Below, piece after piece: positions 53,690 through 63,175 of a stretch of 64,000 bases of DNA; position 1 is the first letter of the stretch, and each line of letters opens with the position of its first letter. Location of the stretch: NCBI GenBank assembly GCA_008704415.1, contig VXIS01000191.1, positions 27,430-91,429 on the forward strand. Reading direction: 5' to 3'. The DNA comes from Sphaerosporella brunnea (taxonomy: Eukaryota > Ascomycota > Pezizomycetes > Pezizales > Pyronemataceae). Under the pieces are notes generated by a model. That model saw nothing but the letters and a program-made list of their open reading frames with translations, was not told the origin of the DNA and ran no database searches. The translations under genes were made by a program, and so were the position numbers.

Positions 53690-54357
53690 AGCGTGCGGAA
53701 AGAAAAGGCCGCGCTGGGCCCCGGGTCGCGCTTGTCGGATAGGCTCCCGGCGACGTGGTCAGTGTCTGGATGCCTGACAGGCGCGTTTGCGTGCCGGCTG
53801 TGCCAGTATGTCGATCGTGCCGATCACGGGGCGATCTCCAAACGCACTGAGTGGTCGAAACCCCGGCATCCCAGGCCGGTTATCGGGACTGCGGAACACC
53901 GTCTACGGGTGTTTGTGTGCCGTGCTGTTGCCGTGGTCGACAAGGACGTATTCAGGTGGCGGCGGTCTCATTTCCGCGAGGGAAATGCACCACAATTGGG
54001 TGAAGGCTCTGGACAGCGGTGTTGCAGGCCTGCTGGGAAGGGATCTCTCCCGGATGCGGGTAGAATTGAACGTCATTCCTGCTGTGTCAACGGAAGCCGA
54101 GCGCATTTTCAGTGGGTATGTACCTTCTACTCTTGTTATTCCTGCAGGGAGAGATCGCTGGCTCTGAATACTCTCATGGCAGAGGTCGATACTGAATTAT
54201 TGACCAGCGAGCTTCGCTCGGCGACGATGTCATCGAAGGGCTCGAATTTCTCAAGTCCTGGGCGCTCCAGGCTCTTCTGAATGGTCCGGGCTCGCAGATC
54301 GAGAAGGTCGAACGTATGTTGAGTGAACTGGAAACTTCAGCAGCGGAGATGAAGTAA
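53690..54357 (+). pseudogene. hAT transposase 3' part, decayed, possible intron
   Basis: A frame ending at 54117 reads ALDSGVAGLLGRDLSRMRVE and NVIPAVSTEAERIFSG, the core of the dimerisation domain. After 65 bases with GTATGT..GGCAG ends (possible intron 54117-54181) another frame reads DQRASLGDDVIEGLEFLKSW and continues ERMLSELETSAAEMK to a normal stop at 54355-54357. Joining them leaves one TGA, so the gene is dead. The region is homologous to the hAT element at 24170-24973 and supplies the parent for the 3909-4403 MITE. Confidence 0.7.
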
Positions 54358-54805
54358 CTAGTGGAATGATTGCAGGTTGCGGGGAACTCAGTTTGACGTC
54401 GCCTCGGGTTTGTTCAGTCTTCTCTTCTTTTCTCCTTGTGTACATTGGGTGCATTCCCGTAAGCCTAAAACCAAGAACCGAAATATTTTACCTGATGTTG
54501 GTTCAACTAGCCGACCGTAAATTCTTCTTGAACGAAATAAAGGATGTCAGTCACGTCGCTCATGACGTACCCCGTGATATCGCGACCCCGTCACCTCGCG
54601 AACCCATCCACCACCTTGCGAACCCGTCACCACCTCGCGTTGCCTCAACAAGACATCAACAACGGCGCAAATCCAACCTCACAAGCGGGTAGGAGAATAA
54701 AAAACAAAGAGGTATCGAGGTATTGCTGTTCTCCATCATTTGCAATACAGCTCGAACATACAATACTTTATTCAAACCATCTACCGCCGCCATCGAAGCT
54801 TCAGA

Positions 54806-54970
54806 ATGCCATCTCAGAGCCTCTTCCAAACCCCCGCTGCCTCCAACCAGAGAGGAAGGGTTGCTGGCTCTAAAATCTACACAGAAGAGGAGATTTGCAT
54901 ACTTTTGGAAACCATCAGAGCCTATTGTCCCATCAGGGCCGTAGCAGAAGAGGTTGTTAACAAAGTGTGA
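54806..54970 (+). CDS. Hypothetical N-terminal exon (SANT/Myb-like?)
   Basis: MPSQSLFQTPAASNQRGRVA then GSKIYTEEEICILLETIRAY resembles the start of fungal Myb/SANT-like proteins often carried by transposons (G-S-K-x-Y-x-x-E-E-I-x-x-L-L). It ends after VVNKV at a stop that overlaps a possible donor GTGAGC, so a downstream exon may exist. A 206-codon ORF on the opposite strand overlaps it and is less convincing. Confidence 0.35.
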   Translation: MPSQSLFQTPAASNQRGRVAGSKIYTEEEICILLETIRAYCPIRAVAEEVVNKV

Positions 54971-55550
54971 GCAAGTCCAGCCCGAATAGTAAGCAATTTG
55001 AACGTAGTGTGCCCCTGCGGCCTCTACCGGAACTTGCATACGGTCCACAAAACCAAACGCCCCCACGTAGATGAGGATGCCGAGCTGCAATGGTGTCGCT
55101 GTTTCGAGCTTTCGGTGCATCGTCGGGCCAGATAAATTTGTGCCTGCGGCAACTCGCGTACAGTCTCGCAACGAATAAAAAGTCCAAATCCGATGTATCG
55201 TGAGAGTGGAGGGTGTAGAAAGAGGCCGTGAAGCTTCAGCCGCCGCAATTGCGCAAGGTGAGGTTGAAACAACCAATCAACGTTGCGGCTCTATTTTTTG
55301 GTTATGGCTTTTGGTTACGTGGAGGGGGGGGCCCCCTCCTTAAAATCACGGATTTCGTCTTCTTGCCGAGGGGTCATCCAAGTCTAAATTTTGTACAGGA
55401 ACCCTTTTTTTTTCTTATAACATGGTTTTAGGCTTACGGGAATGCACCCATTCAACCCCTCTTCCAATACACGTACCGTGAAACATACTTTGATAGTCAC
55501 CTCACTTGGCCCCTACCCCCTCTACCATTCACAAATCAACTACCTACGCA
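54971..55550. other. No recognised gene; upstream region of the spliced gene at 55551
   Basis: Contains a poly-C/G tract near 55325. The last 100 bases are pyrimidine- and CAAC-rich, typical of a fungal 5' leader. Confidence 0.4.
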
Positions 55551-56030
55551 ATGCATCCTTCCGCTCCACAAACGACCGCCGCCGCGGGCACCTTCAACGC
55601 TCAGCCAACCTCTTCGCACCTGCAAGCAGGCCACGTGGAAACCACCAACGTTGAGCGCATGCGCAGCTTGATCGCTGGCTTCATAAACGGCAGGTCCTTA
55701 CCCACGTCGGAGACCAAATACCTACGCGCTCAACAATACGGTGCTTTGCTGCTGGTGCTCCAAGAACCGAACCCCGAGTGTCTGGCGGCGGTTGAAACTG
55801 CCTGTTGTCAATCGTGCAAGGCTTTGAGGTGATAAGAGCGCGCTCTGCTCAGCTTGATTACGCACTAACATGGCTCCAGGTTTGAATACAACGCCCGCTC
55901 AAAGCTTGCACTTCTCGAAATCCCCTCCGTCCTTCATCAATACGCGGGAAACGGGTTCTTCAGCTCTGCCGTTTTTGACGTCCTTTCCCCGGCCGGCGGC
56001 AAGCGGCTGCGTGTGAAGTCGCATTCCTGA
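55551..56030 (+). CDS. Intact two-exon gene, unknown 142-residue protein
   Basis: Exon 1 55551-55828; intron 55829-55879 (51 nt, donor GTGATA, branch CACTAAC, acceptor CTCCAG); exon 2 55880-56030. Splicing restores one frame (LR/FEYNARSKLALLEIPSVLHQ), and without it a stop follows the donor at once. The protein has a Ser/Thr/Ala-rich N-terminus, a helical centre (VERMRSLIAGFINGRSLPT, YLRAQQYGALLLVLQEPNPE), a Cys-containing ETACCQSCKAL, and a basic C-terminus (SPAGGKRLRVKSHS). No signal peptide or membrane segment. The ATG follows CTACGCA. A copia relic starts within 250 bases of the stop. The family is not recognised; this is the best host-gene candidate. Confidence 0.7.
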
Positions 56031-56268
56031 AGTCGATCGACGTTGTACGGAGCAGCAGCGGCGACGCGAGCGGTGTCACGTAGGGCGGAGTGAGAGTGCG
56101 AGTGAGTGATTGATTGAAGTGGAGACGAAGAAGAGAGAGATCTAAATACACGCCGCCTCACCTGTCCACGTGACACCGGAGAACGGAAAACGGAAAACAT
56201 CACGGAACGTCGGAGCGCACGCCCTCGACTACCAACACTTCGCCGGCGTTGATCCGACGAATCAAGCC

Positions 56269-57729
56269 CTACCAGACATAGCCCGCCAGAAACCAGAGAA
56301 GTAACAGAAAACAAACATTCCAAAGACAAACAGAATCTCCTAACCTGACCTCCCCAAGCATACAGGAACCCCGAACATCCTCGACAGCAACAAGACCAAG
56401 CTGCGCACAAAAATGTCGATGAGCATGGAAAGAGAAAGGTTTCGTGAAACCATCCGCCAGCATGTCGGCAGTGGGAACTTGGACCAGCTCTATATGGCCA
56501 TCATGAACGAGGTCGGCAGCGAGATAGCATTATGTGGCAATGTGTGCGACTTCGGTACCTCTATAAATCCGATTGCGCAGTGAGGTTACCATTGACTCAT
56601 TATGACCATATATCAGCGGTTTTGCATCTTGTCCGTGACCGGAGGGGTTCTCATCTTGACGACCGGAGAGTTCTCGATAGAGGTGTTGGAGGCTGAGCAT
56701 TCGCATGCATGCAACACCGAAGGCATAATATTCCGCATCCGTAGTGCTCTGGGCAGTGGATTTCTGCTTGCGCGACCGCCAGTCAATTGCTCTACCACCA
56801 CCATACACCATCACATATCCCAAAGTTGAACGGTAGTTGTCCCTTGATGAGGCATAGTCTGCGTCGGCATAAGCGCTCAGCTCCGGGCCAGCGGCTATGC
56901 CTCCCACCGAGCGTTCCGCCGAGTGTTCCGCCGAGCGTTTAGCCGTGAGTTCCGCCGTGCCTCCTGTCCGGGCTGGGCCTCCCAAGCAAAGGCGAAAGTT
57001 CTTGGTACCGGCAAGATAGCGAATTAGACGATCCATCGCTCTCATATGGCTAGTACCCGGATCAGCAGAAAAGCGACTAAGCACACCGACGGCAAAACAG
57101 ATATCGGGCCGAGTAGAAGTCATCAGGTACATAATACTGCCGAGCTTGCTCTGATAGAGGGCCATATCACATGGCTCTTCCCCGGAGACCTCGCGGTGCA
57201 CCATCTTTTTCTTATATTCTTTCGGTTCCGTCGGTGTTCCAATTGGCTTGACATCCGTCATACCAAAGCGCTCCAAAACCTTTTCCACATATGCCTGCTG
57301 GGAAAGGTAAACACGGCCTGCCGCAAACTCAATCTGCATTCCTAAGTAGAATGATGCCTGACCGAGATCGTGCATGTCAAATCGAGCCATTAAGCTTCGC
57401 TTCAAATCGTCGATGAGGTTTCGCGAGCCAACCAAAAGCATGTCGTGCACATATACTGAAAGAATAAGCGTCGTCTCGTCCTTAACCCAGACAAAGAATC
57501 CGCCATCGATGCGTGAGATGGTGAATCCGAGTTCAACCAAAAATACTCGAAGTGTATGGTACCATTCATGAGGTGATTGTTTAAGACCGTACAGAGACTT
57601 TACCAGTTTCCACACTGACCGACCCTCAGACTGATCGCCAGTCGAAAAACCAAGACTCCGCCAGCCGGGCGGTGAACGCATATAAACTTCCTCATGCAGG
57701 ACACTTCCTTTTTTTTTGAATTGGAACAC
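56269..57729 (-). pseudogene. Ty1/copia Pol C-terminal half: reverse transcriptase and RNase H
   Basis: Reads from VLHEEVYMRSPPGW (RT interior) through KLVKSLYGLKQSPHEWY, the RT active site as YVHD (residues 93-96) where YVDD is normal, DLGQASFYLGMQIE, RPDICFAVGVLSRF and the RNase H part YADADYASSRDNYRSTLGYV, KSTAQSTTDAEYYA. TAA at 56530-56532 interrupts HIAT/CYLAADLV. The same frame continues HIELVQVPTADMLADGFTKP to 56269. Integrase and the RT N-terminus are missing at the 57.73-kb break (an A-run lies there). A repetitive Ala/Glu/Arg/Ser insert (SAEHSAERS) lies between RT and RNase H. Inactive on three counts. Confidence 0.93.
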
Positions 57730-57935
57730 ACTGTTGGGTTTGCGCTGTTTTTACACGCGGATTTTTGATCGTCGCGACGTACCACACGACATACAGCAGG
57801 TATTACTCTACGCCGAGCAAGCCTTTGCTGTTGAAGACCACGGTCTCCCAGAAATTGAAGTTGTTTAGGCAGCGCCGGCGTTGACAGGGAGAAGAAGGTG
57901 TGGCTGCGCAGCGAAACTGGGTGCATTGACTGAAT

Positions 57936-58290
57936 GTGAGAAATGAGCAGCGTGACGGCATGTTTGTGCTGGACGAATTCGGGCGATCGCACAGACGTAC
58001 CACCAATGAACGTGACAGACTACGCGGCCACCAAGACGTCCTGGGCAACGAGCTGGCCGACCAATTCGCGAAGGCAGCGGCGACCGAGCGCAGCACGCCG
58101 ATGACGGACGACCGCATCGCAACCGCCTCTCTGGCGATCATCAGTTGGAGTGTCTCGCTAACCACATGCGCAGACCGGGACAATTGGCTCCGAGAGCACT
58201 GCAGACGCAAGTCCTACTACGGCAGCCCAAAAAGACCTAACCTGGTGGCAGCCACGGTCTCGAAGGCAGTCGCCTCACGGTTCTACCAGC
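57936..58290 (+). pseudogene. Tad-like LINE, RNase H part (left piece)
   Basis: RGHQDVLGNELADQFAKAAA is the C-terminal RNase H signature of fungal LINEs (xGHxxVxGNExADxxAKxA). The frame continues through SLTTCADRDNWLREHCRR to SKAVASRFYQ at 58290, where a hAT element interrupts. The remaining LINE continues at 59797. The 5' side is truncated against the minus-strand copia relic. Confidence 0.85.
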
Positions 58291-59788
58291 CAGTGTTGCG
58301 TACGGACCTTCCAGCACCGCAGACCGGATCGGACCGACTGCCACGATCCGATCCAGTCCGTCATGGCGGAGGACCACCAAGATCCAGTCAGATCCAGTCC
58401 GCGGGTGCCAGGGACGGGGAAAGACCTTAGTCGACTGCAGTCGACTGGATTATTAGTAAGGTGGTAATATGTATGATAGTACCCGCGCGCCAGAAGTCCG
58501 TTGGCCGCCGTGGACCCTGACAATTTGCGGACCCTTTGAACTAACTGGTGGACCAGGTGGACCCTTTCTTAGCCACGGTGAAAAAATTTGAATCCCTTCG
58601 CCACCACAAAGTCTCTCGTCTCAAAATAAAGCACCGGCTGATGAGCACGTTTTCCAGTGTTCGTAATAGCCAGCCCGCCCGTCGGGCGGTGTTTGGGCTG
58701 TTTGGGCTCCCAAGGAAGCCCGGCGGGCTGTTTGGGCCGAAGAAATTCTACAGGCTGGTGGGCGGGCTGCCACACAGGTAGCACAAGTAGAAAAATTCAA
58801 TTTTTTGCAACGCAATGTTGCGGTTGTCCCGCGCCTACACTGCGCTAAAGAAAATGTCTTCGTTGTCCCGCACCTACACTGCCTGAAAAAAAAATACCCC
58901 CTTTGCTGAACGGGTCCACTGAGGCCTGAACGGGGTCCACCGGGCGCAATCCCAGCGAGGCAGGATTGATAGGCATATCGGCGTTGGGTTAGGCGTTGAA
59001 ACTGTGATTGCCCGGTCAACGGACGCTGTTGGCGGCACCCCTCTAGATACGCGGCTCGCTATCTCTCACTCGGTAGTTATACAGCCCACAGCCCGCCCGT
59101 CGCAATTTTAGACAGCCCGGGGTAACACGACAACCGGCTGGCTGTGGCTGTTACGTAGCCCGCCTGACGAGCCGGGCTTTTTCCGGCTGGCGATTAGGAA
59201 CACTGACGCTGTGCAGGATGTTATTCAATATTGGGCGGCAAAGCGCACCAAGTCCCGCTGGAAGGATCTGGCGCGCCTGGCACCTGAATATCTGCCTATA
59301 CCAGCTATGTCCGCCGCGACGGAGCCCGTCTTCAGCAGCGCCAAATTGACCATTACCGATCGCCGGTGCATCCTGAGCGACGACGCTGTCAGCACTCTGG
59401 AGTGTTTGAAAAGCTGATCGCGCGATGGATTGATCTCCGCAAAGTATTTCCAACTACAGGAGCTTGATGAAATGCTCGAGGCACTGTCCAAAGCGGAGCT
59501 TGAGAAAAGAAAACAGAAGGCTGGGAGGGTGGAAGAGCAGGGGACCGGGAGAGCGGAATAATGGAATGATAGGACGGCGGGATGGCGGTCATGTATTTGT
59601 AGAAACTCGACAACTGATATTGCCCAACACAAGGGTTGACTGCCGTCGACCGCGGTCGACTGAAGACGGTCCAGGCCGCAGTACCAAAGAGACTGCCGGT
59701 CCTGGTCTTTCCTGAAGATTGGATCGTCGCATGCGATCCAGTCCGGTCGAGAGTCAGGACGGAACCGAACGGACCGTACGGAACGCTG
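58291..59788 (+). mobile_element. hAT element, 1498 bp, inserted in the LINE
   Basis: Ends CAGTGTTGCGTACGG and, reversed, CAGCGTTCCGTACGG agree at 13 of 15. Flanks CTACCAGC (58283-58290) and CTACCAGG (59789-59796) agree at 7 of 8, and removing the insert and one flank rejoins the LINE reading FYQ/VRLNKAP. The interior holds a transposase C-terminus, and GGCTGTTTGGGCT / GTCCACC-rich stretches (58480-58960) that may be a further nested insertion. Confidence 0.92.
59211..59417 (+). pseudogene. hAT transposase C-terminal domain with nonsense codon
   Basis: RLAPEYLPIPAMSAATEPVF then SSAKLTITDRRCILSDDAVS and LECLKS, ending at TGA (59415-59417) where Trp is expected (compare LKSWQRDGL at 31.1 kb). 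The frame continues after the stop with SRDGLISAKYFQLQELDEML to about 59560. EPVF replaces the usual ERVF. The catalytic region is deleted. Confidence 0.85.
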
Positions 59789-59796
59789 CTACCAGG

Positions 59797-60072
59797 TGAG
59801 GCTAAACAAAGCGCCGACGGCCCCCTACCTGCATTGGACCAACAGGAGGCAAGAGGACAAGTGCTGGTTCTGCTCAGGCGAACCAGTCCAAACAAGAGAG
59901 CATCTATTTGAGCTCTGCGCCCGCTGGCGCAACCAGCAGGCAGTTTTGTGGGAGGCAGTGGCGATGAACGAATACGCCAATCAAGGTACTGTTGTCTAAC
60001 CAGCGCTGTACGGATGCAGTTTTGGTTTTCCTGGGAAGCACTAAAGTAGGAACGTGGCCTGAGAAGGCCTGA
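59797..60072 (+). pseudogene. Tad-like LINE, C-terminal zinc finger (right piece)
   Basis: RLNKAPTAPYLHWTNRRQED then KCWFCSGEPVQTREHLFELC is the LINE C-terminal CCHC motif (CxxC..HxxxxC) that normally follows RNase H. A frameshift near 59995 moves to a frame reading RCTDAVLVFLGSTKVGTWPE up to the stop near 60072, the usual end of these proteins. Confidence 0.88.
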
Positions 60073-60305
60073 ATATGTTGGTGCGATACATATTGGGTTC
60101 AATTTTTCGTGGTTTATTTGCTTTCGAGGAGCAGACCCCACAGTAGGATCCTGACTCTAGGGGCGACTGGGCAGCGTTTGCAGTCGGCGGAAGCCTCTGG
60201 GTAATAAAATATTGGTGGGCGGCTGGACGCTCTGGGTGATTATATTGGGCAATACTGAGCTATGGAGGACGCAGAGATAGCCGAGCGAACAAGCAACGAA
60301 GAACG

Positions 60306-60746
60306 CTATGAAGACCAGGAAAAGGGACAGAAACACAGCCAGCCGGCCGAGCTGCGCGCGGAAATCCAGCCCCGCGTTTTTGACCAACACAATGTTTCGG
60401 TATTCACAATCATTGCTTGCTCGATTTTCTCTGAGCGGACATGTGGATCGATGTATTTGTCGTTTGCTCCCTTCCTAAACTCCGCCATGTGCACGCTGGT
60501 TTCAATCGTGTCTGTTTCGCCCCACTCGCAGTGGAGCATCACGGTGGTTTTGAGCAGATCACACGGCAGCCTCTCGAGGTGCAGTGTGTACGTTTGCTGG
60601 GTCGCGAGTTCCATCATCTGCGGACCAATTGTGGGTGGCGGTACGGGTGGAGCTGCCTGGGAGATTGCGGGCAAGAGGGTGCCTGCGGGAACAGCGGCGA
60701 TGCCGGGGAAGCCGTGGTAGCTGGGGTCTGGCACGGCCATGTGCAC
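60306..60746 (-). CDS. Hypothetical ORF, 146 codons
   Basis: A Pro-rich N-terminus (AISQAAPPVPPPTIGPQMME) is followed by TYTLHLERLPCDLLKTTVML, HCEWGETDTIETSVHMAEFR and KGANDKYIDPHVRSEKIEQA, which looks like real coding sequence. Just past NTETLCW a different frame encodes LGRLAVFLSLFLVFIAFFVA, a good transmembrane helix (60290-60350), so a frameshift or small intron may join a membrane anchor. Family unknown. 61020-61600 shows no gene. Confidence 0.42.
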   Translation of the reverse strand: MHMAVPDPSYHGFPGIAAVPAGTLLPAISQAAPPVPPPTIGPQMMELATQQTYTLHLERLPCDLLKTTVMLHCEWGETDTIETSVHMAEFRKGANDKYIDPHVRSEKIEQAMIVNTETLCWSKTRGWISARSSAGWLCFCPFSWSS

Positions 60747-60849
60747 ATAAAAAACAAGCGGCGGCGCCTCGTTCTCGCAAACTCAGTGTACAGCTGCCAG
60801 TCGCCACGTTCCTAGTCCACCTCGGTGATGGGATGCGCTGCGGATGGCT

Positions 60850-61015
60850 TGACTGGAAGAATGCCTTCGTTGTTGGACGTGTTGGCAGCTCGACTCGCGT
60901 GGAGCTCCACGGCAGACTCGAGTCCGGTCGTGTGATTATCACGCTCGACTCGGGAGCCCGACGCGCCGGAGGACGGACTCGAGCTAGAGTTCGAGTCTGT
61001 CAGCAACATTCACAT
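60850..61015 (-). repeat. CGAGTC-rich repeat, second copy at 48045-48180
   Basis: CGGGCTCCCGAGTCGAGCGT, AATCACACGA and CGGACTCGAGTC on the minus strand match the plus strand at 48105-48155. Probably the subterminal region of a small DNA transposon; ends not defined. Confidence 0.5.
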
Positions 61016-61600
61016 TTCCACGCAGATATGTAGCACGCGGGCGAAGTTGCAGGGCAATATCAATTATCACTCGCCGTATTTTATGCCGCAATCACTCGGA
61101 TCGATCTGACCCGAAGATTTTTTCGACGTCCGAATCAACCCCTCCGCGGCACCATGATCACTCTCACCAGCCTCTTCTCGCACGGCACCAGAAGGATTTC
61201 TCGGCGTAGCTGTAGCCCCGGCCTCCTCGCCGCCCTATCTTTCCCATGATGTGATAGCCATCCGCTTCAACAGCGCTCTGGCTGCAGGTTCTCTGACATT
61301 CTTCATTTCTCTGTTCTTGATCCATGGGCACTCAGCGGGGCAGGTTGGGGGGTGAGCTGGTGTTGGCTTGAGTTTGTCGCGAAGTTTCGGTCGTTATTAG
61401 ACAACCAGTCACTCGCAATTTGAGGGTACCCCCGATGAAATCTCGTTCTATGTACCAAGCTCGAACTATGTGGGCGCGAGCGTGCTCGAGCTGTTCGGCT
61501 TCGCAGCAGTACTGAAACCCTATAACGCATCACCGTAAGAGGCATGCTCGGATGAAGACTCACTCAGTGGATTAAACCCCATCACGCAAGACCAATGTGT

Positions 61601-61736
61601 TGTTGAGATATGGAGTATAGAGCGTGCGTCACTGTATACTCCATATATGGCATCCGGGTATGAACGGCTATATACCTTCAATATATCTCTTCTACCTACG
61701 TTCTGAGTGTCCGCTGCGTGAAACCTATCGTCAACA
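61601..61736 (+). repeat. Copia LTR (136 bp), internally deleted
   Basis: TGTTGAGATATGGAG..CGTCAACA. It lacks the ACTAGTG palindrome block present in the 168-189 bp LTRs. Confidence 0.88.
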
Positions 61737-62403
61737 GGTTATGAGCCCCGCGCTACGACTTCGATAAGAACAGACAACCCCAGGAAGAGACGCGACGACG
61801 GAAGTCGCCACAAGGTCGAAAAACAAGTCGCTACGGACAGGTTTGAGCGGCGCGCACCGAGAGCTGTTCGTATATACAGCTGGAGCTTGAAGGATCGCCT
61901 GCGGATACGAAAGCGCGATCTTTGCTCAACGAAAGCCTGAAGTTGTGGGCGTAAGAGGACTGGAGCTTGGAGGATTGCTTGCGGACCGGAAAAAAGCGAT
62001 CTTAGCTCACAAAGCCTGAGTTGTGGGCATAAGACAACTGGATCTTGAAGGCTTGTCCGACAGACCGGAAGAGGACCCGATTTAGGTCAGCAAAGGAACC
62101 GGTTCGGCATATCGGGAGAGAAGCGGTTTTAGCTCAGCGAAGGAGCTTGGAGAATCGTTTCGATGGATAGCAAGAGAAGCGCTTTTAGCTCAGCGAAGGA
62201 GCTTGGAGGACCGAGAAGAAACGACGTTAGCTCAACGGAAACCTGGAGCTGTGGGTGTAAGCAGCTACAGCTTGACGGATCTTTCACAGACTGCGAAAGT
62301 TACTAGCCCGACGTGACCCTGAAGCTGCGAGGGGAAGACGACTGGAGATTGACGAATCTTTTGCAAACTACAGCAGGAGAAACAGCGGAGAATCGAAGAC
62401 AAG
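61737..62403 (+). other. Copia 5' leader with primer site and hairpin array
   Basis: Primer site GGTTATGAGCCCCGC. Examples: H1 GAGCTGTTCGTATATACAGC near 61880 and AGTTGTGGGCATAAGACAACT near 62013; H2 GAGCTTGGAGGATTGCTT pairing with AAGCGATCTTAGCTC at about 61962-62007. Confidence 0.75.
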
Positions 62404-62712
62404 ATGGCGACGCAACTGGTGCCGTTGTTCCACTGCAAACGGACGAAAGCAAACGGTCCAACCTGCTGGAATTGCGGAGAAACAGACCATATCAGACACT
62501 CCTGCCGCAAGCAACACGACACTGAGTTGAGCAGGAATCAAGGGACGTCCGAAGCTGAAGTGGTGGGAGGCATTGATTATCTCCTAATGGCATCCGAATA
62601 CAAGCCGCTGCTGCACACGATGAAAGCCACTGATGGCTTGACAATGTCGCTAGGTCTATCAAACATGCTGCATTTGTTTAATCATATTGTATTCGGCCGC
62701 TTACGGCCATGA
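62404..62712 (+). CDS. Internally deleted copia gag, open 102-codon frame with intact zinc knuckle
   Basis: MATQLVPLF, the normal gag start, is fused in frame to KANGPTCWNCGETDHIRHSC, a perfect CCHC knuckle (CX2CX4HX4C), by loss of about 200 codons of capsid sequence. It then follows GGIDYLLMASEYKPLLHTMK as in the 13- and 35-kb copies. The N-terminus and knuckle were joined without breaking the frame. It could encode a small RNA-binding protein. Expression is not shown; chance preservation in a decaying copy is possible. Confidence 0.65.
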   Translation: MATQLVPLFHCKRTKANGPTCWNCGETDHIRHSCRKQHDTELSRNQGTSEAEVVGGIDYLLMASEYKPLLHTMKATDGLTMSLGLSNMLHLFNHIVFGRLRP

Positions 62713-62859
62713 CATATGTAAAAAGAAGAGACTATGCTACCCCTTCAGCAGAGCAGACTAATGAGGCCAGCGGCTCTTCTAAGGAAAAGGACAAAGGAAA
62801 TCGCTCCAAAAATCATCCACGCGCACCAAGGAAAGAAAAGGCAGTCTCAGCACAGTATG

Positions 62860-63140
62860 TGTAACGGGACAGGCGCGAGGAAACGTCCAAGGTACGTAGC
62901 TTTCGAGGCAAGGACCGGAGGCAGGAGGACAAGGACAAGAGACAGAAGAAGACGAGACAAGACAAGGTGGTTCAAGGTTACTAGGTTCGCTAGTATACAA
63001 GACGTTCTGTAATGAAGAGAAGAAGAAAAGAAACAAAAACAAGTGCAACCTCGCTATTTATGCTTTCCCGTCACGTGACCGCGCGTCACGTGACACCCTA
63101 ACCCTAGCGCCGAGCCACCCCTTAACCTTGAGCCGTGACA
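62860..63140 (-). repeat. Ty3/gypsy LTR (281 bp), minus strand
   Basis: The minus strand begins TGTCACGGCTC and ends CCCGTTACA, with terminal inverted repeats TGTCACGG/CCGTTACA. A purine tract (AGAGGGGGATAC) abuts it at 63141-63155 on the pol side. It holds CATAAATAG (TATA-like) and two TCACGTGAC motifs. This is the 3' LTR of the element entering from the right edge. Confidence 0.82.
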
Positions 63141-63175
63141 GTATCCCCCTCTTATGGCTGAGCTCCGACGAAGCT

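Noticed and set aside
54656..55276. 206-codon minus-strand ORF
   Set aside because: Overlaps a more protein-like plus-strand ORF and a fungal-style promoter region; no domain pattern or splice structure supports it, though it cannot be excluded.
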